From Clostridia bacterium (GTDB taxonomy: Bacteria > Bacillota > Clostridia > Christensenellales > QALW01), in the NCBI GenBank assembly GCA_900769815.1, contig CAAGID010000028.1, positions 1-55,598 of the forward strand: a DNA stretch of 55,598 nt, read 5' to 3'. Below the pieces are notes generated by a model, which worked only from the letters and a program-made list of their open reading frames with translations, was not told the DNA's origin and searched no databases. The translations under genes were made by a program, and so were the position numbers. Shown here one piece after another: positions 1-6,622 of this stretch; the first letter of the stretch is position 1; each line of letters opens with the position of its first letter.

Positions 1-1
1 C

Positions 2-1210
2 ATGTCTGTAAACTCCGGCTACGGTGGAAACGTTCTGCTGGGTAAGAAGTGCTTCGCTCTGCGTATTGCTTCCTATCTGGGTCGCAAGGAGGGCTGGATG
101 GCTGAACATATGCTTATTCTCGGTCTTCAGAATCCTAAGGGTGAAGTTCGCTATATTGCGGCTGCTTTCCCCTCTGCTTGCGGTAAGACCAACCTCGCTA
201 TGCTTATTCCTCCTGAGCTTTACAAGAAGGAAGGCTACAAAGTTTGGTGTGTAGGCGACGATATTGCTTGGCTCCGTCAAGGTCCCGACGGTAGACTTTG
301 GGCTATCAACCCCGAAAACGGTTTCTTCGGTGTTGCCCCCGGAACAAACGCTCATTCAAACTTCAACGCACTTGCAAGCACAAAGAAAAACGCTATATTT
401 ACAAACGTTGCTCTTAACACTGCTGACAACACAGTATGGTGGGAAGGTATGACAGACGAAAAGCCTGAACATGCTATTGACTGGAAGGGCAATGAATGGA
501 CTCCCGATATGTTTGATAAGAAAGATAAATCAACATACGCAGCACATCCCAACAGCCGTTTTACAGCTCCTGCTGAAAACTGCCCCTGCATTTCATCTGA
601 ATTTAATTCCGGTGCAGGCGTTCCCATTTCTGCTATTATCTTCGGTGGCAGACGTGCTAAGACTGCTCCCCTTGTATATCAGTCAAGAAATTGGCAACAC
701 GGCGTATTCGTAGGCTCAACAATGGCAAGTGAAACAACTGCCGCAGCTGCAGGTGCAGTCGGTGTTGTTCGCCGTGACCCCATGGCTATGCTCCCCTTCA
801 TCGGCTACAATGCAAACGATTACTTTGCACATTGGCTTGCAATGGGCGAAAAGCTTGGCGACAAGGCTCCCAAGATTTTCAACGTTAACTGGTTCAGAAC
901 AGACGACGAAGGACACTTCATATGGCCCGGCTTTGGTGACAATATGCGTGTTCTTATGTGGATTCTTGGCCGTTGCGACGGTACAATGGATGCTGACGAA
1001 ACTGCTATCGGTTACGTACCTAAGGCAGAGGATATTAACATTGACGGTCTTGACATCACAGTTGATACTGTTAAAGAACTCCTTAACGTTGATATTGACC
1101 TTTGGAAAGAAGAAACAGTTGGCATTGACGAGTTCTATGCAAAGCTTGGCAGAGTACCTTCTAAACTTCAGGATGAACTTAAAACTCTTAAGTCTAACCT
1201 TAATAAATAA
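2..1210 (+). CDS. pckG: Phosphoenolpyruvate carboxykinase (GTP), 5' truncated by the window edge
   Basis: Interconverts oxaloacetate plus GTP with phosphoenolpyruvate, CO2 and GDP in the cytosol (gluconeogenesis or anaplerosis). The visible 402 residues carry the GTP-PEPCK P-loop PSACGKTN at residues 57-64, with the hyper-reactive Cys of this family inside the loop, and the second metal/nucleotide motif GDDIAW at 85-90. The family is about 600 residues long, so roughly 200 N-terminal residues lie before base 1; the ATG at base 2 is an internal codon, not the start. The gene ends in TAA and is followed at once by a strong intrinsic terminator. The PSACGKTN loop separates this from the unrelated ATP-dependent PckA family. 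Identification is firm; its promoter is out of view. Confidence 0.95.
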   Translation: MSVNSGYGGNVLLGKKCFALRIASYLGRKEGWMAEHMLILGLQNPKGEVRYIAAAFPSACGKTNLAMLIPPELYKKEGYKVWCVGDDIAWLRQGPDGRLWAINPENGFFGVAPGTNAHSNFNALASTKKNAIFTNVALNTADNTVWWEGMTDEKPEHAIDWKGNEWTPDMFDKKDKSTYAAHPNSRFTAPAENCPCISSEFNSGAGVPISAIIFGGRRAKTAPLVYQSRNWQHGVFVGSTMASETTAAAAGAVGVVRRDPMAMLPFIGYNANDYFAHWLAMGEKLGDKAPKIFNVNWFRTDDEGHFIWPGFGDNMRVLMWILGRCDGTMDADETAIGYVPKAEDINIDGLDITVDTVKELLNVDIDLWKEETVGIDEFYAKLGRVPSKLQDELKTLKSNLNK

Positions 1211-1215
1211 TATTT

Positions 1216-1247
1216 AATGCGGATGCAAAAAGCATCCGCATTTTTTT
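1216..1247 (+). terminator. Intrinsic terminator of pckG
   Basis: Perfect 11-bp stem (AATGCGGATGC / GCATCCGCATT) around a five-A loop, running into seven T residues, 6 bases after the pckG stop. Confidence 0.92.
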
Positions 1248-1252
1248 GCACA

Positions 1253-1290
1253 AAAAACCACCTGAATCTTTCATCTTTCAGGTGGTTTTT
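1253..1290 (-). terminator. Intrinsic terminator of the mrnC-rlmB-sigH operon
   Basis: A 9-bp stem CCACCTGAA / TTCAGGTGG is flanked by A5 on one side and T5 on the other, so it can terminate from either direction. It ends 8 bases from the sigH stop codon and backs onto the pckG terminator in this convergent junction. Confidence 0.88.
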
Positions 1291-1297
1291 ATAAATC

Positions 1298-1888
1298 TTA
1301 TACTTTTAACCGTGATATTTTACTTTTAATACGTTGTATTGCATTATCAACACTTTTAGGCGTTATTTCAAGCTTTTTGGCGATTTCATCATAGCTTTCA
1401 TCTTTGAGGTATTCAATAAGTATACGCTTTTCCAATGGCGAAAGCATACCGCTTATACGCTTTCGTGTGCTTTGTCTCCTCTCAGAAATAATAAACATAC
1501 TTTCAGGATCAAGTTTATCATCTTCCAGTAATTCGCCTAAAGTTGAACCATCTTCTTTTATAGGTTTATTTAAGGAAATACTTGTATTTAAGGGAAGATT
1601 ATTCTTGCGGTTGGCAGAATTTAATTGTGAAAGCACACGGCGTTTGATGCACATAGAAGCAAATGCCTGAAAGCAATCGTTTTTTTCAGGATTAAAATTC
1701 ATAATAGATTTATAAAGACCTATCATACCTTCCTGGATAATATCTTCATCGGTTGCACCTGCCATATAGTAGCGTTTGCATATCTTCCTTACAAGGGGTT
1801 TGAATTTATTTAGCAAAAACTCAGATGCACGTTCATCGCCCATTTGTGCAAGAACTGATAGTTGTTCATCCGTTACGTCTATTTTCAA
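1298..1888 (-). CDS. sigH: RNA polymerase sporulation sigma factor SigH (Spo0H)
   Basis: Sigma-70 family factor of 196 residues. Region 2 is visible as DEDIIQEGMIGLYKSI (about residues 47-62), followed by FQAFASMCIKRRVL, and region 4 as the C-terminal helix-turn-helix SYDEIAKKLEITPKSVDNAI. It lacks region 1.1, as SigH proteins do. In Bacillus SigH drives early stationary-phase and sporulation genes. Placement directly after rlmB and mrnC matches the mrnC-rlmB-yacP-sigH order of Bacillus, here without yacP. The start is TTG, preceded by a strong AAGGAGAG site, and it overlaps the rlmB stop by 4 bases (TTGA), so the two are translationally coupled. An alternative is another RpoD-like alternative sigma factor, but sequence and context both favour SigH. 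Confidence 0.9.
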   Translation of the reverse strand: MKIDVTDEQLSVLAQMGDERASEFLLNKFKPLVRKICKRYYMAGATDEDIIQEGMIGLYKSIMNFNPEKNDCFQAFASMCIKRRVLSQLNSANRKNNLPLNTSISLNKPIKEDGSTLGELLEDDKLDPESMFIISERRQSTRKRISGMLSPLEKRILIEYLKDESYDEIAKKLEITPKSVDNAIQRIKSKISRLKV

Positions 1889-2769
1889 TTTTTCTCTCCT
1901 TTTTGTCTTAAGCAGTCATAAATAAGAATTCCTGCTGCGACAGAAGCGTTAAGGGAATCAATTTTTCCAAGTTGAGGCAATGATACAAGACAATCACAGT
2001 TACGTTTAACCAGCGTTGAAAGCCCTTCGCCTTCTGCACCGATTACTATTGCGCAAGCACCTGTCATATTAACGCGGGAATAGTTTTTACCTTCCATTGA
2101 TGCACCATAAACCCAGACATTTTCCTTTTTAAGCTTTTCAATGGTCTGTGAAATGTTAGTAACACGGGCAACACGCATATATTCAATAGCTCCTGCTGAA
2201 CACTTTGCAACCACGGGTGTAAGACCAACTGCCCTGCGTTCAGGAATAATTACGCCGTGAACACCTGCACACTCGGCACTTCTGATAATTGCACCTAAAT
2301 TCTGAGGGTCGCAAATGCCGTCAAGAATTACGATAAAGGGATCCTCTCCTTTTTCCTTCGCATACTGAAGAATATCTTCAACACTTACGTATTCTTTTAC
2401 TGCAACGTAAGCAATAATGCCTTGGTGGGCACCTGTCTGAGAGATACGATCAAGGCGTGTACGTTCAACCTCCTGCACGATAGCACCGTTCTGTTTTGCA
2501 TCATATACTATTTCCTTAACAGAGCCTTGAATTTCGCCCTCGGCAACAAGCAAACGCTCAATATTTCTGCCTGCTTTTATTGCTTCACGAATGGGATTTC
2601 TGCCTTCAAGAATGTTCTCGTGAAGCTCATCTGTGTCGATATTTTCTCTTTGCTCAAAGCGTTTAGGCTTTTCATCCTTAAACCTCGGCTTATTATTAAA
2701 CTTCTTATCATAGGGCCTATCAAATTTTTTGCCCTTATTATTGAATTTTCTTTCATCAAACTTCTTCAT
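1885..2769 (-). CDS. rlmB: 23S rRNA (guanosine-2'-O)-methyltransferase RlmB (TrmH/SpoU family)
   Basis: SAM-dependent SPOUT methyltransferase expected to methylate the 2'-OH of a conserved guanosine in the 23S rRNA peptidyl-transferase region. The first 45 or so residues are a Lys/Arg/Phe/Asn-rich low-complexity extension. Next comes the substrate-binding domain beginning near GRNPIREAIKAGR. The knot-forming catalytic core shows ILDGICDPQNLGAIIRSAECAG, with Asn and Arg of motif 1, and near the end IVIGAEGEGLS and LPQLGKIDSLNASVA, with the Asn of motif 3. Of two in-frame ATGs, the second (2769) sits 7 bases after GGAG, while the first would be too close, so the shorter form is chosen. It overlaps the 3' end of mrnC and couples into sigH. 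Confidence 0.93.
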   Translation of the reverse strand: MKKFDERKFNNKGKKFDRPYDKKFNNKPRFKDEKPKRFEQRENIDTDELHENILEGRNPIREAIKAGRNIERLLVAEGEIQGSVKEIVYDAKQNGAIVQEVERTRLDRISQTGAHQGIIAYVAVKEYVSVEDILQYAKEKGEDPFIVILDGICDPQNLGAIIRSAECAGVHGVIIPERRAVGLTPVVAKCSAGAIEYMRVARVTNISQTIEKLKKENVWVYGASMEGKNYSRVNMTGACAIVIGAEGEGLSTLVKRNCDCLVSLPQLGKIDSLNASVAAGILIYDCLRQKGEKN

Positions 2770-3193
2770 TTTCATTCTCCAATATTGTTTTTATAAGTAA
2801 ATTTATTCTGTCCGTTTTATTTAAAACATACAAATAACCAAATACTGCTTCCAATGCAGTTGCAATGCGGTAATCTAAAATATCGGCATTTTTGGGAACT
2901 GTACCGGGATGAGCGTTTCTTCCCCTCTTGGCTATATATAATTCATCTTCTGTAAGCATACTTTCAATTTTATAATATGCTTCTCGCTGTGCAGATGCAC
3001 GAACCATTTTTGCCGAATTTATATGAAGCATATGTGCATTAAAATCATGAGTTGCAACCATATGGCAACGAATATTAAGGCTATAAACGGCATCGCCTAC
3101 GGAAGCAAGAATCAAAGGATTTAACTGCCTTGCCGTATTTTCATCGCCATTGAATTTATCTGATAATTCTTTTAAAATAAAATCTTCTGTCAT
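2756..3193 (-). CDS. mrnC: Mini-ribonuclease 3 (23S rRNA maturation)
   Basis: A 145-residue RNase III-like protein with the catalytic RNase III fold but no double-stranded RNA binding domain. In Bacillus it processes the ends of 23S precursor rRNA with help from L3. The family signature is the early LNPLILASVGDAVYSL, which contains the active-site Asp, followed by NSAKMVRASAQREAYY and later KRGRNAH and TALEAVFGYLYV with an acidic active-site residue. Length and gene order (mrnC before rlmB) match the family. The ATG follows AAAGGAT, and a clear sigma-A promoter lies just upstream. A full-length RNase III gene (rnc) is also present at about 24 kb, so the cell has both enzymes. Confidence 0.92.
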   Translation of the reverse strand: MTEDFILKELSDKFNGDENTARQLNPLILASVGDAVYSLNIRCHMVATHDFNAHMLHINSAKMVRASAQREAYYKIESMLTEDELYIAKRGRNAHPGTVPKNADILDYRIATALEAVFGYLYVLNKTDRINLLIKTILENENEEV

Positions 3194-3228
3194 TTTTTAT
3201 CCTTTTACATACATTATTGACAACACAT

Positions 3229-3257
3229 ATTATATAATATATGTAAATATAAGTCAA
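3229..3257 (-). promoter_or_regulatory. Sigma-A promoter for mrnC-rlmB-sigH
   Basis: On the minus strand TTGACT, exactly 17 bases, then TATAAT, about 36 bases before the mrnC ATG. The surrounding DNA is a near-palindromic AT stretch: TTGAC reappears in inverted orientation at 3217-3221, so a regulator could bind here, but no family can be named. Confidence 0.8.
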
Positions 3258-3288
3258 CAATTTGACCGACAGAAACCACAAAACTATC

Positions 3289-3311
3289 AAAAAAACGGCA
3301 CTTGGCCGTTT
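3289..3311 (-). terminator. Intrinsic terminator of the fumarase operon
   Basis: Minus-strand stem AAACGGC / GCCGTTT with a 5-base loop that starts on the stop codon of the beta subunit and runs into seven T residues. It separates the fumarase genes from the mrnC promoter. Confidence 0.87.
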
Positions 3312-3859
3312 CATTTTTTATATTTATATCTGCCCATTTTAAAAAGATTATTACCCTCGGTATCTATTGCCACAATCAAGGGCATTTTTTCAACTGTAAG
3401 CTTATGAATTGCCTCTGAAAGAAGTTCAGGAAAAGCAACAACTTCACATTCTTTTACTGAGTCTGCAAGAAGTGCTCCCGCACCGCCTGCGGCGGCAAGA
3501 TATACTGCACCGTTTCTTTTGCAGGCTGAAATTACTTCGTCACTTCGTTCGCCCTTACCTATCATAACGGCTTGTCCCAAATCAAGAAGCAGAGGTGCGT
3601 ATGCATCCATCCTTCCGCTTGTTGTAGGACCACAGGAGCCGATAGGTCTGTTCTCAGGTTTCGGACAGGGTCCCGTATAATAAATTGCAAGATTTTTTAA
3701 TTGAATAGGAAGTTCCGTGCCGTTTTTTATAAGTTCAACAAGCTTTTTATGTGCGGCATCCCTGCCTGTATATATTATTCCTGAAACAAGTACGCTATCC
3801 CCGGCTTTTAAGGTTTTAAGGATGCTTTTATCGCCAAGAGGAAATTTTAATTCTATCAT
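3311..3859 (-). CDS. Class I fumarate hydratase, beta (C-terminal) subunit
   Basis: Carries the swivelling C-terminal domain of the iron-sulfur fumarase/L(+)-tartrate dehydratase family. It works with the alpha subunit to interconvert fumarate and malate. Family features are GDSVLVSGIIYTGRDAAHKK near residue 20, YYTGPCPKP in the middle, IGSCGPTTSGRMD (the substrate-binding stretch), then GKGERSD and YLAAAGGAGALLA. The chosen ATG overlaps the alpha-subunit stop in an ATGA arrangement and has GAGGTGG a few bases before it; a longer upstream reading would run through that ribosome binding site. The two subunits appear as one polypeptide in many Proteobacteria but as two genes here, as is usual in Clostridia and archaea. 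Tartrate dehydratase is the main alternative. Confidence 0.9.
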   Translation of the reverse strand: MIELKFPLGDKSILKTLKAGDSVLVSGIIYTGRDAAHKKLVELIKNGTELPIQLKNLAIYYTGPCPKPENRPIGSCGPTTSGRMDAYAPLLLDLGQAVMIGKGERSDEVISACKRNGAVYLAAAGGAGALLADSVKECEVVAFPELLSEAIHKLTVEKMPLIVAIDTEGNNLFKMGRYKYKK

Positions 3860-4683
3860 AATACCACCTCGCCGTGTCTTGCACAATGGCACTGTACGTT
3901 TACTGCAACAGGCAGACCTGCAATATGCGTTGGGAAAGTTTCGATAAACACGTTAAGGCAGGTACATTTGCCGCCTAACCCTTGTGGGCCTATGCCTAAT
4001 TCATTTATTTTTTCCTTTAATTCATTTTCAAGAGAATTGATAAATTTATCACCAGAATTTTTTGATTTTGCAAGTGCGTGTTTTGCCATAACTGCCGCTT
4101 TTTCCATAGTACCGCCAATACCGACGCCTATTATAACGGGCGGACATGGATTAGCTCCTGCTTTTGATACCGTTTCAACAATGAAGTTTTTTATGCCGTC
4201 AAGACCTTCAGAAGGCTTAAGCATTTTTAAGGCGCTCATATTTTCACTTCCGAAGCCTTTGGGTGCAACTGTTAAAGTTACTTTGTCGCCTTCGACAAGT
4301 GAAAAATGTATTACCGCAGGTGTATTATCCCCCGTATTTTTTCTTTCAATAGGCGTTAAAACGCTTTTTCTGAAATTAACGTAAGCTCTTCTCACGCCTT
4401 CATTTACAGCATCAACAAAAAGACCGTCAACAAAGTGAACGTCCTGACCAATTTGAACAAATACCGTTACCATTCCTGTATCCTGGCAAATAGGCATATT
4501 ATTTTCTTTTGCAATTTTCGCATTATCAAGAGCCATTTTAAGGTTGGCTTTTCCGTACTCAGATATTTCCTCATTGTATGCGTTTTTTAGTGCGGAAATT
4601 GTATCTTTGGGCATATTAACGCAAATATCTTCTAAAAGATATTCAATGGCTTCCTGAACTTTTTTTACAGAAATTTCACGCAT
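3856..4683 (-). CDS. Class I fumarate hydratase, alpha (iron-sulfur) subunit
   Basis: Holds the [4Fe-4S] cluster that activates the substrate hydroxyl. Three cysteines expected to bind the cluster are visible: in NNMPICQDTGM (about residue 60), in GANPCPPVIIGVGIGG (about residue 185) and in GGKCTCLNV near the C-terminus. At 275 residues it matches the family. The start is the ATG at 4683, with GGAG 6 bases upstream; the TTG 12 bases earlier lies inside that site and is rejected. Together with pckG it may supply the C4 branch of central metabolism (fumarate/malate/oxaloacetate/PEP). Oxygen-labile class I fumarases fit an anaerobe. A separate promoter precedes the gene. Confidence 0.91.
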   Translation of the reverse strand: MREISVKKVQEAIEYLLEDICVNMPKDTISALKNAYNEEISEYGKANLKMALDNAKIAKENNMPICQDTGMVTVFVQIGQDVHFVDGLFVDAVNEGVRRAYVNFRKSVLTPIERKNTGDNTPAVIHFSLVEGDKVTLTVAPKGFGSENMSALKMLKPSEGLDGIKNFIVETVSKAGANPCPPVIIGVGIGGTMEKAAVMAKHALAKSKNSGDKFINSLENELKEKINELGIGPQGLGGKCTCLNVFIETFPTHIAGLPVAVNVQCHCARHGEVVL

Positions 4684-4714
4684 AAAATACTCCAATAATA
4701 AATTACTTTAGTAC

Positions 4715-4742
4715 ATTATACCACATTTATAAATATTTGCAA
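4715..4742 (-). promoter_or_regulatory. Sigma-A promoter (extended -10) for the fumarase operon
   Basis: Minus strand TTGCAA, 16 bases, then TGGTATAAT (extended -10, TGnTATAAT). It lies immediately after the stop codon of the amidase gene and about 30 bases before the alpha-subunit ATG. Confidence 0.75.
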
Positions 4743-5444
4743 TTATATATTAGAAGGTTTTGTAATTTCAGAAATATAACGCACAGTACCGTCAAATATT
4801 GCATATGCAAGCTTATTCTGATGCTCATCGTCTAAGAGAAGTTGTTCCTCCTCAGGGCAGGATAAAAAGCCACACTCGACCATAATATTGGTAGAGTTGC
4901 CGTGCCTTAGCATATAAAAATCCTCACTCTTTACATTTCGGCTGTTATTTTCATCAACGTATTTTCTAAGGCTTTCCTGTACATTTTCAGCTAACTTCTG
5001 ACCGGTTTCAGAGCCCGGATAATAAAAGGTCTGCGCACCTTTAACCGTTGTGCTTTGGGGAAAACTGTTACAATGAATGCTTATTACAATATACGGCCTT
5101 GAATTTTCAATGATTTCTGCACGTTCATTCATATCCTCCATTTTATTAAACTTTCCCTTAGAAAGAGCATTTTCATCCTTTCGGGTAAGTACAACCGTTG
5201 CTCCTGAGCTTTCCAACAAGCGTGCAAGTTTTAAAGCAATGCTGAGATTTACGTCTTTTTCTCTTGTTAAGGTTTTAATTCCTATTGCACCGCCATCCTC
5301 TCCGCCGTGACCCGCATCAATTACGATAACGTAATCATTAAGATGTATTTCATTGAAAACACTTCTATCTTCAACTTTAAAACCAAAAAACATCAAAGCA
5401 ACAATCAGCAAAATACCTATATATTTATGAAAATGTTTAAGCAA
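4743..5444 (-). CDS. cwlD: N-acetylmuramoyl-L-alanine amidase, CwlD-like
   Basis: Zinc amidase (Amidase_3 fold) that cleaves the lactam-precursor peptide stem from muramic acid. In Bacillus CwlD is needed for muramic-delta-lactam formation in the spore cortex. The protein begins with a single hydrophobic segment (signal/anchor, residues about 8-22), then VIVIDAGHGGEDGGAIG with the first zinc His, followed by a conserved Glu in LTREKDVNL, the second His in SIHCNSF, and the catalytic Glu in MVECGFLS. At 233 residues it has the CwlD length, with no extra binding repeats. The start is probably the TTG at 5444 with GAGGGG upstream; a TTG 15 bases earlier is possible but overlaps that site. Another vegetative amidase of the same fold cannot be excluded. 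Confidence 0.82.
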   Translation of the reverse strand: MLKHFHKYIGILLIVALMFFGFKVEDRSVFNEIHLNDYVIVIDAGHGGEDGGAIGIKTLTREKDVNLSIALKLARLLESSGATVVLTRKDENALSKGKFNKMEDMNERAEIIENSRPYIVISIHCNSFPQSTTVKGAQTFYYPGSETGQKLAENVQESLRKYVDENNSRNVKSEDFYMLRHGNSTNIMVECGFLSCPEEEQLLLDDEHQNKLAYAIFDGTVRYISEITKPSNI

Positions 5445-5514
5445 ATTATCCCCTCGCAACCATTTTTAACATAAAACTCAATGATTTGTTTGCAAAATTT
5501 TTTATTCATTATAT

Positions 5515-5529
5515 TGCATACTGTATGCA
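5515..5529. repeat. Palindrome in the amidase upstream region
   Basis: TGCATAC-T-GTATGCA, 7-bp perfect arms around one base. It lies directly upstream of a minus-strand TATAAT at 5508-5513, about 65 bases before the amidase start. The minus-strand reading contains CATACAGT, which resembles the -10 consensus of the mother-cell sigma factor SigE (CATACAnT), but no convincing -35 was found. It could be an operator or a sporulation promoter element. Confidence 0.4.
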
Positions 5530-5610
5530 TATTTTTTTCGAGAAAAATGTAAAAAAATAGCAAAAAAAACGTTTTCGTAATACATTTTTAATATTTACAC
5601 CTAAAAAAAG

Positions 5611-5768
5611 TAATCCACAGTTAAAACTTAGTAAAATACGCATTTTTTCTCATTATCGTGGATAACTCCTCTTTTTTAAAAAAAGTTATCCACAGTTAAT
5701 TGTCCCATTTTTCTTATCATATGAAATTATCCACAAATGAAAAGCAAGTTATCAACAGACGTGGATAA
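5611..5768. promoter_or_regulatory. Cluster of six DnaA-box-like sites
   Basis: Relative to TTATCCACA: exact matches at 5686-5694 and 5727-5735 (plus orientation); single-mismatch sites at 5611-5619 (TAATCCACA), 5749-5757 (TTATCAACA), and, on the minus strand, 5657-5665 and 5760-5768 (TTATCCACG). The left edges of the last four are 41, 22 and 11 bases apart, close to whole helical turns. AT-rich tracts flank the cluster. No dnaA, dnaN, parA or parB gene is nearby, and gene polarity does not switch here. An off-origin DnaA-binding cluster, of the kind known in Bacillus, or a DnaA-regulated promoter region seems likelier than oriC, though oriC is not excluded. Confidence 0.65.
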
Positions 5769-5836
5769 GTTACTTTTTAAATTTTTTTCCTTCTAAAAAA
5801 ACTCTTGTCAAGCGTTTTTTGCAATTTTATCTGTAA

Positions 5837-5862
5837 ATTTTATGTATTTTTATACATAAAAT
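5837..5862 (-). terminator. AT-rich hairpin after the lipoprotein gene
   Basis: Perfect 11-bp stem (ATTTTATGTAT / ATACATAAAAT) with a TTTT loop, 8 bases beyond the lipoprotein stop. It has only one G-C pair and no long T run after it on the minus strand, so it would be a weak terminator at best. Confidence 0.45.
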
Positions 5863-5869
5863 CGTATTT

Positions 5870-6328
5870 TTACTTCTTGTATTTTTGTACAATTTCATTA
5901 ACCCAGTCTTTATCAGGACTTTCTATTGTCGAAAGAGGCGTACCTGATGACATAGGTGTGTCTTTTAAAAACATATATACTTTTATATTACGTTCAGCAC
6001 CTTTTTTTATCTGCGCATAAAACAAAGCATAATCATTATATCCTTCCTTATAGCCTAACACAGTGAAGGTGCCGTATTCCTGAGGCACAGTATACGTTTC
6101 ATTTTTAACTACACTGATTTCCGCTTTATCAGTTTTACCTTCTGAATTAGAAATAAGTTCACAGTTGTTTTCAGGTAAAACTATGCGTACTCCCTCAAGA
6201 GGAAGACCGCTGAAGCCGTCAATAACGGTAAATGACACTGTTCCCTTGTCTGTAACCGACGTGTCCTTTTTTGCACAGCCTGTGAACAGAATTAAAAAAC
6301 ACATAATAAGAACAAATAATTTTTTCAA
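5870..6328 (-). CDS. Small lipoprotein with a carboxypeptidase-regulatory-like domain
   Basis: A 152-residue protein starting at TTG, with GGAG 7 bases upstream. It has a short positively charged N-terminus, a hydrophobic stretch and the lipobox LFTGC at residues 14-18, so it should be lipidated and held on the outer face of the membrane. The rest, beginning GTVSFTVIDGFSGLPLEGVRIVL, resembles a single immunoglobulin-like carboxypeptidase-regulatory-domain beta sandwich (a prealbumin-like fold), followed by a short charged C-terminus. No enzyme motif is visible. A longer in-frame upstream reading exists but would bury the signal sequence and has no ribosome binding site. It has its own promoter and stands alone. 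The function is unknown; a structural or ligand-presenting surface role is a guess. Confidence 0.7.
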   Translation of the reverse strand: MKKLFVLIMCFLILFTGCAKKDTSVTDKGTVSFTVIDGFSGLPLEGVRIVLPENNCELISNSEGKTDKAEISVVKNETYTVPQEYGTFTVLGYKEGYNDYALFYAQIKKGAERNIKVYMFLKDTPMSSGTPLSTIESPDKDWVNEIVQKYKK

Positions 6329-6356
6329 ACAACCACTCCTTTTTACACAATATATT

Positions 6357-6385
6357 ATATTAAAGAAAATTTTATAAAATAACAA
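6357..6385 (-). promoter_or_regulatory. Sigma-A-type promoter for the lipoprotein gene
   Basis: Minus strand TTGTTA, 17 bases, TAATAT, about 30 bases before the TTG start. Confidence 0.55.
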
Positions 6386-6515
6386 AATTTGACTATTGCA
6401 CCTGAAAAATATAATTAAATCTTTAAGTTTCATTATTTCAAATATTTCATCTTTTATTGCAAAAATGCCCTAAATACGTGCATTTTCCTTAAATTTATTA
6501 ATTTTCACAGCGTTG

Positions 6516-6544
6516 TTGACAAATATGTAGTTTGAGTGTATAAT
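6516..6544 (+). promoter_or_regulatory. Consensus sigma-A promoter for the glycosyltransferase
   Basis: TTGACA, exactly 17 bases, TATAAT. Both hexamers match the vegetative consensus, implying strong constitutive expression. The 5' leader of about 70 bases before the ATG shows no obvious fold. Confidence 0.9.
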
Positions 6545-6622
6545 ATAGTAACATTAAAATGGTTATCTGTGTGTCTTTTGCATTCTATATGCCTTAAATG
6601 ACACTACTATGAGGTTTTAAAA

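Larger units (their letters stand above)
5445..5869. other. Gene-free AT-rich interval
   Basis: A 425-base stretch between the amidase start and the lipoprotein stop. It contains no supported ORF. It holds the amidase promoter region with a short palindrome (5515-5529), A/T tracts, six DnaA-box-like sites (5611-5768) and an AT-only hairpin (5837-5862). Confidence 0.85.

Noticed and set aside
729..1217. 162-codon plus-strand frame inside pckG
   Set aside because: It is a shadow of the real pckG frame; it shows no family motifs.
3217..3257. A second, plus-strand promoter facing the mrnC promoter
   Set aside because: TTGACA is present on the plus strand, but no acceptable -10 lies at the right distance and no plus-strand gene follows.
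5611..5768. Calling the DnaA-box cluster the chromosomal oriC
   Set aside because: No dnaA, dnaN or parAB gene is adjacent, and gene polarity does not diverge at this point; genes on both sides are mainly on the minus strand. It is kept as a DnaA-binding cluster.
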